The notes under the pieces: generated by a model
Seen by the model: only the letters and a program-made list of their open reading frames with translations
Databases searched by the model: none
What the model was told of the DNA's origin: nothing
Shown: positions 58,900 through 64,000 of the stretch, one piece after another
How the letters are laid out: each line of letters starts with the position of its first letter
How positions within the stretch are numbered: position 1 is the stretch's first letter
Assembly (NCBI GenBank): GCA_009667805.1
Contig: CM019067.1
Coordinates: 241,773,721 to 241,837,720 of the forward strand
Reading direction: 5' to 3'
From: Leptobrachium leishanense
Taxonomy: Eukaryota; Chordata; Amphibia; Anura; Megophryidae
Length of the DNA stretch: 64,000 nt
Translations under genes and position numbers: made by a program

Positions 58900-59400
58900 T
58901 TCCCCTCCTCCCGGAGCTACCGACCTACCTGCATTGTGCAGGTAGAGATTCCCCCCCTCCGTGACCTGGTTGCGAACTCCCTCTCCCCTATAAGCAGCTG
59001 CCGGACGAGACCAATGACTTACCCGCACAGGGTAGCGCTGTCTCTGTCCCAGGTGGGTAAAGCAGAGGGTTCTGTTTTGCCTATAGCTCCGCGGGTTTTC
59101 GCACTCACGCGCAAATATCCTGCACGCAGCACAGACTGTGCGGCCACGAACTGACTGCAGAGAACACAGCAGCCGAGGCTCCGTATAGGCACCGCCCCCT
59201 CAATTAGTAAACCACGCCCCCTAGCCCTATTACAGGTCGGAGAAGGAAAGCGGGGCGTGTCAGGAGAGCCCAGACCTGTCAATCACTGTGAGGAAGCCGC
59301 TCACCAGTGAGCGCCGTTGTTGATCTTTATGTCCATTGCCCCGCCCAGTGCGCTTTGCCTTTGGCGCGCGAGAGGGCAGTAGTGAACAAGGTCAAGGCAC
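58900..59400 (-). promoter_or_regulatory. STK17A: GC-rich promoter region of STK17A
   Basis: CpG dinucleotides and GC content rise sharply here against the AT-rich surroundings. GC boxes (CCGCCCC-type) occur at 59192-59198, near 59214-59220 and at 59338-59346. There is no obvious TATA box. Together with the downstream acceptor and donor pair, this is the expected TATA-less CpG promoter of STK17A. A small bidirectional promoter cannot be excluded. Confidence 0.55.
59023..59300 (-). other. STK17A: Predicted non-coding first exon of STK17A
   Basis: The coding exon at 57520 is preceded by a splice acceptor (AG at 57541-57540), so a 5' UTR exon must lie upstream. The best donor in the GC-rich region is GTGCGG|GTAAGTC on the - strand, with the exon ending at 59023. 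The 5' end is unknown and the end coordinate given is only nominal. Alternative donors exist near 58922 and 59105. Confidence 0.4.
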
Positions 59401-60004
59401 CATTCAACCGGGACTACAATTCCCATGATGCTCAGCAAAACGAGTGCACAATTTAATTCATAAAGTGTATGAGGCCAAGAATGGCATTGTATTACAGTAT
59501 TATCAAGGCTAACCTTTTCAAATCATGTACTACTTCTACCTGCTAAGAATAAAAAGATTGTCATAGTTACAATAACAGTTTAGAAATACTGCCAGGATGC
59601 GGCGCTTGATGGAGGCCTGGGCCTGTGCATGGGGTACACTGCTACACCCTGACACCCCAATGCTGGGGGAGATGGCCCTATTAATTATTAACCCCTCACT
59701 GCCTGTTTTTTTTATTTCCTTTCAGATTTATTAAAACTGATTTAAATAATGATGTGGATTATTTTTTCCACTGCAGATTAGACATATGTTTCGTCCCATA
59801 TTACGCATAGCAGTGACCCAATGCCCTGTATTCAAATTCATATATTATTACAGGTATTTACATATATATACACTATATTGCCAAAAGTATTCGCTCACCC
59901 ATCCAAATAATCAGAATCAGGTGTTCCAATCACTTCCATGGCCACAGGTATATAAAATCAAGCACCTAGGCATGCAGACTGTTTTTACAAACACTTGTGA
60001 AAGA

Positions 60005-61028
60005 ATGGGTCGCTCTCAGGAGCTCAGTGAATTCCACCGTGGTACTGTGATAGGATGCCACCTGTGCAACAAATCCAGTCGTGAAATTTCCTCGCTCCTA
60101 AATATTCCACAGTCAACTGTCAGCTGTATTATAAGAACGTGGAAGTGTTTGGGAACGACAGCAACTCAGCCACGAAGTGGTAGGCCACGTAAACTGACGG
60201 AGCGGAGTCAGCGGATGCTGAGGTGCATAGTGCGAAGAGGTCGCCAACTTTCTGCAGAGTCAATTGCTACAGACCTCCAAACTTCATGTGGCCTTCAGAT
60301 TGGCTCAAGAACAGTGCGCAGAGAGCTTCATGGAATGGGTTTCCATGGCCGAGCAGCTGCATCCAAGCCATACATCACCAAGTGCAATGCAAAGCGTCGG
60401 ATGCAGTGGTGTAAAGATCGCCGCCACTGGACTCTAGAGCAGTGGAGACGTGCTCTCTGGAGTGACGAATCGCACTTCTCCATCTGGCAATCTGATGGAC
60501 GAGTCTGGGTTTGGCGGTCGCCAGGAGAACGGTACTTGTCTGACTGCATTGGGCCAAGTGTAAAGTTTGGTGGAGGGGGGATTATTGTGTGGGGCTGTTT
60601 TTCAGGAGCTGGGCTTGGCCCCTTAGTTCCAGTGAAAGGAACTCTGAATGCTTCAACATACCAAGACATTTTGGACAATTCCATGCTCCCAACTTTGTGG
60701 GAACAGTTTGGAGCTGGCCCCTTCCTCTTCCAACATGACTGTGCACAAAGCAAGGTCCATAAAGACATGGATGACAGAGTCTGGTGTGGATGAACTTGAA
60801 TGGCCTGCACAGAGTCCTGACCTCAACCCGATAGAACACCTTTGGGATAAATTAGAGCGGAGTCTGAGAGACAGGCCTTCTTGTCCAACATCAGTGTGTG
60901 ACCTCACAAATGCGCTTCTTGAAGAATGGTAAAAATTTCCCATAAACACACTCCTAAACCTTATGGACAGCCTTCCCAGAAGATTTGAAGCTGTTATAGC
61001 TGCAAAGGGTGGACCGACGTCTTATTGA
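60005..61028 (+). pseudogene. Tc1-family transposase, frameshifted
   Basis: The start at 60005 ([20 protein letters not shown]) is chosen over the upstream ATG at 59786, which lies outside the element. A helix-turn-helix region ([20 protein letters not shown]) and a GRPRKL AT-hook-like motif follow. The DDE domain shows [11 protein letters not shown] (first Asp), then [15 protein letters not shown] and FQHDCA (second Asp). At about 60745 a small deletion shifts the frame; the next frame gives [20 protein letters not shown] and SPDLNPIEHLWDKLE (final Glu). A further frameshift or stop at 60931 (EEW then TAA) breaks the C-terminus. The enzyme is therefore inactive, though all three catalytic residues are still encoded. 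Confidence 0.93.
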
Positions 61029-61056
61029 ACCCTATGGATTAGGAATGGGATGTCAC

Positions 61057-62592
61057 CAGGGGCGGACTGACAACTAATGGGGCCCTCGGGCAATAGGAGG
61101 TCATGGGGCCCCCCTTGTTCTGCACCCACAGGAGGCCACACGCATAAAAACCCCACCCCCTAAAACGCAACACCCACATGTACATTATTGTGCTAAAGAA
61201 TTCATTTCTAAACTCCTAAAAATAACCTTTTTGAAAATCCACTTGGACCCAGCAGCGAATTGTGCCCCCCTCCATACTTACAGATGGCCACTACACTGCT
61301 GCAGCAGCCATCACCCACTCATTGCAGCTAAGGCTACACCCCGGCACAGAACGTCCCTGTGGAAAATGTGGGAAACCGCCGTATCTGCCGATCACTTTAA
61401 AAGATACTTGTACAATCCTGACACACTGCACATTACAGAGCTGCACAGCAAAAAAACTCACAGTAATGTGCAGTGTGTATGAGCGTATCACAGAGCTCCA
61501 CAGCAATAAAACCCACAGTAATGTGCAGCTCACACATGGATATATATTGCCCCAGCAGCTCAAACATGGATATATATTGCCCCAGTAGCTCAAACATGGA
61601 TATATATTGCCCCAATAGCTCAAACATGGATATATATTGCCCTAGTAGCTCACACATTGATATATATTGCCCCAGTAGCTCACACATTGATATATATTGC
61701 CCTAGTAGCTCACACATTGATATATATTGCCCCAGTAGCTCACACATCGATATATATTGCCCCCAGTAGCTCACACATGGATATATATTGCCCCCAGTAG
61801 CTCACACATGGATATATATTAACCCCAGTAGCTCACACATGGATATATAGGGCCCCAGCTCACACATGGATGTATATTGCTCCTGCTCACACGTGGATGT
61901 ATAGTGCCCAGCTCACACGTGGATGTATAGTGCCCAGCTCACACATGGATGTATATTGCCCAGCTCACACATGGATGTATATTGCCCAGCTCACACATGG
62001 ATGTATAATGCCCAGCTCACACATGGATGTATAGTGCTCAGCTCACACATGGATGTATATTGCCCAGCTCACACATGGATGTATAATGCTCAGCTCACAC
62101 ATGGATGTATAGTGCTCAGCTCACACATGGATGTATATTGCCCAGCTCACACATGGATGTATATTGCCCAGCTCACACATGGATGTATATTGCCCAGCTC
62201 ACACATGGATGTATATTGCCCAGCTCACACATGGATGTATATTGCCCAGCTCACACATGGATGTATACTCACCCCAGCAGCTCGGTTTTGTAAGGGGCGT
62301 TGCGTTCCGACCACGGCGACGCACTAACAAACCGCCTCGTCGGCGGCGCTCCAGAGTGCCTTCCTGGGCCCCACGTGCACCCTGCATTGACGCCGCCCCC
62401 TACGTGATGCGTGCGCATCACGTGGGGGCGGTGTCAATGCAGGGTGCACGTGGGGCCCAGAAATGCACGCTGGAGCGCCGCCGACAAGGCAGTTTGTTAG
62501 TGTGTCACCGTGGTCCCTTACAAAACCGGGCCCCCACTGACCCGTGGGCCCTCGGGCAGCGCCCGAGTGCCCGATGGGTCAGTCTGCCCCTG
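61057..62592. mobile_element. Non-autonomous hAT element B with two minisatellites and a hairpin
   Basis: The 1,536-bp insertion has ends CAGGGGCGGACTGAC and (inverted) CAGGGGCAGACTGAC and a perfect 8-bp duplication GATGTCAC (61049-61056, 62593-62600). In order the interior has a non-repetitive left part and then about two inverted copies of the 55-bp unit known from element D (about 61430-61530). Eleven or so 30-bp units (61530-61857) and about sixteen 26-bp units (61858-62270) follow. A ~245-bp palindrome ends it (62284-62527; GCATTGACGCCGCCCCCTAC versus GTGGGGGCGGTGTCAATGC). No transposase coding; long open frames are repeat artefacts. Confidence 0.92.
61530..62270 (+). repeat. Minisatellite array, 30-bp then 26-bp units
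   Basis: The 30-bp unit AGCTCACACATGGATATATA-TTGCCCCAGT changes near 61857 into a 26-bp unit AGCTCACACATGGATGTATA-TTGCCC. Copies differ by few bases (TTGATATA, GTATAATG, GTATAGTG variants), and identical variant pairs occur at regular intervals, which suggests higher-order duplication in the 26-bp block. Because 26 is not a multiple of three, the array stays open in all frames. Confidence 0.95.
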
Positions 62593-62799
62593 GATGTCAC
62601 TTAAGTTCATGTGCGAGTCAAGGCAGGTGAGCGAATACTTTTGGCAATATAGTGTATATATAGTGTAGATTGGGTAAATTGCGTTAGTCCAGATGCCCAA
62701 ATCACCAGAGTATAGCAGTACATGTATACCGCGCTGGGACGAGGTGGGGTGAGTATCTCCATTCTCCATTGTCTATATAAGTTGTTGTTTAATATTGTC

Positions 62800-62935
62800 A
62801 TATACACCTTGAAAAAGGCCCGTTATTTTTTGGGCCGAAACATCGGAACTGCACCTAATTCTTCAATAAATTAATTTTTTACTTAGCCCCGGAGTGCCTC
62901 CCACCTTTCTTCATTTCTATATATATTCTTTATCA
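62800..62935. mobile_element. Penelope-like element terminal region (GGGCCGAAAC motif)
   Basis: CCTTGAAAAAGGCCCG..TTTTGGGCCGAAACATCGG, then CTTCAATAAATTAATTTTTT and GGAGTGCCTCCCACCTTTCT. This hairpin plus AATAAA-like layout is common next to Penelope-like elements in frogs by my recollection. A similar motif (GTTTCGCCG... GCTTCCTCAGCAT) is at 30550-30615. Confidence 0.45.
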
Positions 62936-63029
62936 GGGAGTTTAGCACCCAGGCCTCTAGCAGTTGTTGTGGGTCTTCCCACCCACGCCACAGTGCACTG
63001 GAATTGAGTGCCTGGCCCCCCCTTTTTTC

Positions 63030-63031
<2 letters not shown>

Positions 63032-63071
<40 letters not shown>
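63032..63071. repeat. (AT)n microsatellite
   Basis: About 20 AT units, splitting the PLE-related sequence from the GTGTATATGTATG stretch. Confidence 0.95.
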
Positions 63072-63073
<2 letters not shown>

Positions 63074-63094
63074 GTGTATATGTATGTATAGACT

Positions 63095-63560
63095 GGATGG
63101 ACACACTCAGGGTCTGTATTTTAATGGAGATGTCAGCCGTGGGATCATTTCTCACTTCCTGGTACGTGACAGTGTCTGATAGTTGAAGAAGAATGTTTCT
63201 GCGGTAGTCAGCATAGTTCAACACTACCACTGCTCCCCCCTTATCGGCTGGGCGAATCACAATAGTACGGTCGTTTGCCAAGGATTTAATGGCTGCAAAT
63301 TCCTGCTTGCTGCAGTTCGAATTATGATGGTATTGGGTGGCCATAATGCTTTGAGACTCCTCCTGTACTGTTTGGAGAAAAACTTTAATAGAAGCTTGTG
63401 CACTTGGGGATCAAAAGTGCTCTTGATCTTAAAGGGGTTCCGTACTCCCATTTCTGATTTGTCCCCAAAATGCTGTTTTAATCTCAATAGACGCCCAAAT
63501 CTATGTAAATCCACTTCAAAATCAAACAAGCGAGGAGAAATAGTCAGCGCAAACGATAGG
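63095..63560 (-). mobile_element. Penelope-like element, 5' part of the ORF
   Basis: On the - strand, 63529-63370 encodes FDFEVDLHRFGRLLRLKQHF and RNPFKIKSTFDPQVHK. After a frameshift, 63310-63120 encodes EFAAIKSLANDRTIVIRPAD and KGGAVVVLNYADYRRNIL, then QLSDTVTYQEVRNDPT. IKPADKGGAVVV..DY.....QL.D...Y.....DPT is the hallmark N-terminal block of Penelope-like reverse transcriptases. It is truncated 3' by the microsatellite region. Confidence 0.85.
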
Positions 63561-63562
63561 CC

Positions 63563-64000
63563 TTTACTTAACCCCTTAAGGACGCAGGGCGTACCATGCC
63601 GTCCTGCACCACGTGGGCTTTAATGCCGCAGGACGGCATGGTACGCCCCGCGGTGTTTCCTGCTTCTGGTCGCGAAAAACGGCCCGCCTCCCTTCCCACA
63701 ATGCTGATCGCTGGCTGGGGTCTGTCTGACACCCGGGCAGACCCTCCCAGCTGGCGATCGGCATTGTGGGAAGGGAGGCGGGCCGTTTCCCTCGTGGAAT
63801 AGCAAGGCAGCCAATCCGGCGCCTGGAGCTGTCAGTTGCAGCGGTGACAAGCTGTCACCTCTGCAACTGTCAGAATGTCTCAGCCAATGAGGTTGCATTG
63901 GCTAAGACATTGTCTCTGCCCCTTTCTCCTGCTCCTCATTGCGATCTGAGGAGCAGAGAGAGCAGAGACATCAGAGAGAGCAGAGAGAAAAAAAGAGAAA
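63563..64000. mobile_element. TTAACCCCTTAAGGACG element, a chain of palindromes (cut by window end)
   Basis: TTAACCCCTTAAGGACGCAG opens the element. Three inverted pairs follow: GGGCGTACCATGCCGTCCTG (63580-63647); AACGGCCCGCCTCCCTTCCC with its inverse (63676-63787); and GCTGTCAGTTGCAGCGGTGA with TCACC..TGCAACTGTCAG (63826-63872). The window ends in a GAGAGCAGAGA purine repeat. The right terminus is outside. Confidence 0.65.

Larger units (their letters stand above)
59871..62654 (+). mobile_element. Tc1 element with perfect terminal repeats, interrupted by hAT B
   Basis: The outer ends are identical inverted repeats of 29 bp, beginning CACTATATTGCCAAAAGTAT and continuing TCGCTCACC. TA flanks both sides. 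The Tc1 sequence itself is about 1.25 kb; the rest is the hAT element at 61057-62592. The perfect repeats and nearly intact transposase indicate a fairly recent insertion. Confidence 0.95.

Noticed and set aside
59786..60004. Upstream ATG extending the Tc1 transposase frame
   Set aside because: It starts outside the transposon's left terminal repeat (59871), so it is a chance extension. The family start is the ATG at 60005.
61923..62327. 134-codon open frame with repeating THGCILPSSHMDVYCPAHTW motif
   Set aside because: It is the translation of the 26-bp minisatellite. Three units equal 78 bp, so the frame stays open in all registers. There is no start context or conservation.
1..64000. CRISPR arrays, bacterial operons, phage or defence systems
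   Set aside because: The tandem arrays have no unique spacers, and the genes are spliced eukaryotic genes. Nothing prokaryotic is present.

Overview
The window is a piece of a vertebrate nuclear genome, most likely an amphibian and probably a frog. It holds spliced exons with consensus GT/AG junctions, long AT-rich introns, and a dense, mixed set of transposons. The anuran assignment is inferred from the repeat mixture: palindromic MITEs starting TTAACCCCTTAAGG, PIF/Harbinger MITEs, Penelope-like elements, a recent Tc1, a non-autonomous Helitron, and a CR1/L2/Rex1-type LINE with tRNA-type SINEs. No species-level call is possible. There are no bacterial operons, CRISPR arrays or phage genes.

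Two protein-coding genes converge. COA1 (mitochondrial cytochrome c oxidase assembly factor 1) runs on the + strand and shows only its last two coding exons (4374-4450 and 7537-7654), with a poly(A) signal at 7765; its start lies left of the window. STK17A (DRAK1, a DAP-kinase-family serine/threonine kinase) runs on the - strand. I could assemble its whole coding region from seven exons (57520 down to 14616). All intron phases agree and the result is 414 codons, the length I recall for the human protein. A GC-rich, GC-box-bearing promoter region and a probable non-coding first exon lie near 59.0-59.35 kb. Tail-to-tail COA1/STK17A matches the human 7p13 arrangement, so this is conserved synteny.

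The rest is introns, a roughly 7 kb interval between the two stop codons, and transposons. 0-2 kb: palindromic MITEs and a Helitron with six ~145-bp internal repeats. 3-6.7 kb: Tc1 remnant, LINE 3' fragment, hAT MITE, hAT element 'A'. 9.5-10.6 kb: hAT element 'C' with a SINE in it. 19.5-21.3 kb: hAT element 'D'. 21.8-25.1 kb: a Penelope-like element broken by a Harbinger-type MITE and by hAT element 'E'. 30.8-31.6 kb: snap-back mariner-like derivative. 42.1-44.9 kb: 2.8-kb foldback element with ~760-bp arms. 48.8-50.6 kb: LINE reverse transcriptase with two frameshifts. 51.1-52.3 kb: palindromic element split by a SINE. 59.9-62.65 kb: Tc1 element with hAT element 'B' inserted in it. 62.8-63.6 kb: Penelope-like 5' fragment.

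The most unusual signal is that three separate non-autonomous hAT elements (A, B, C), each bounded by an 8-bp target-site duplication, carry the same 26-30-bp minisatellite. A fourth (D) shares a different 55-bp minisatellite with B. These look like modular DNA transposons that exchange or co-amplify tandem arrays and large hairpins.
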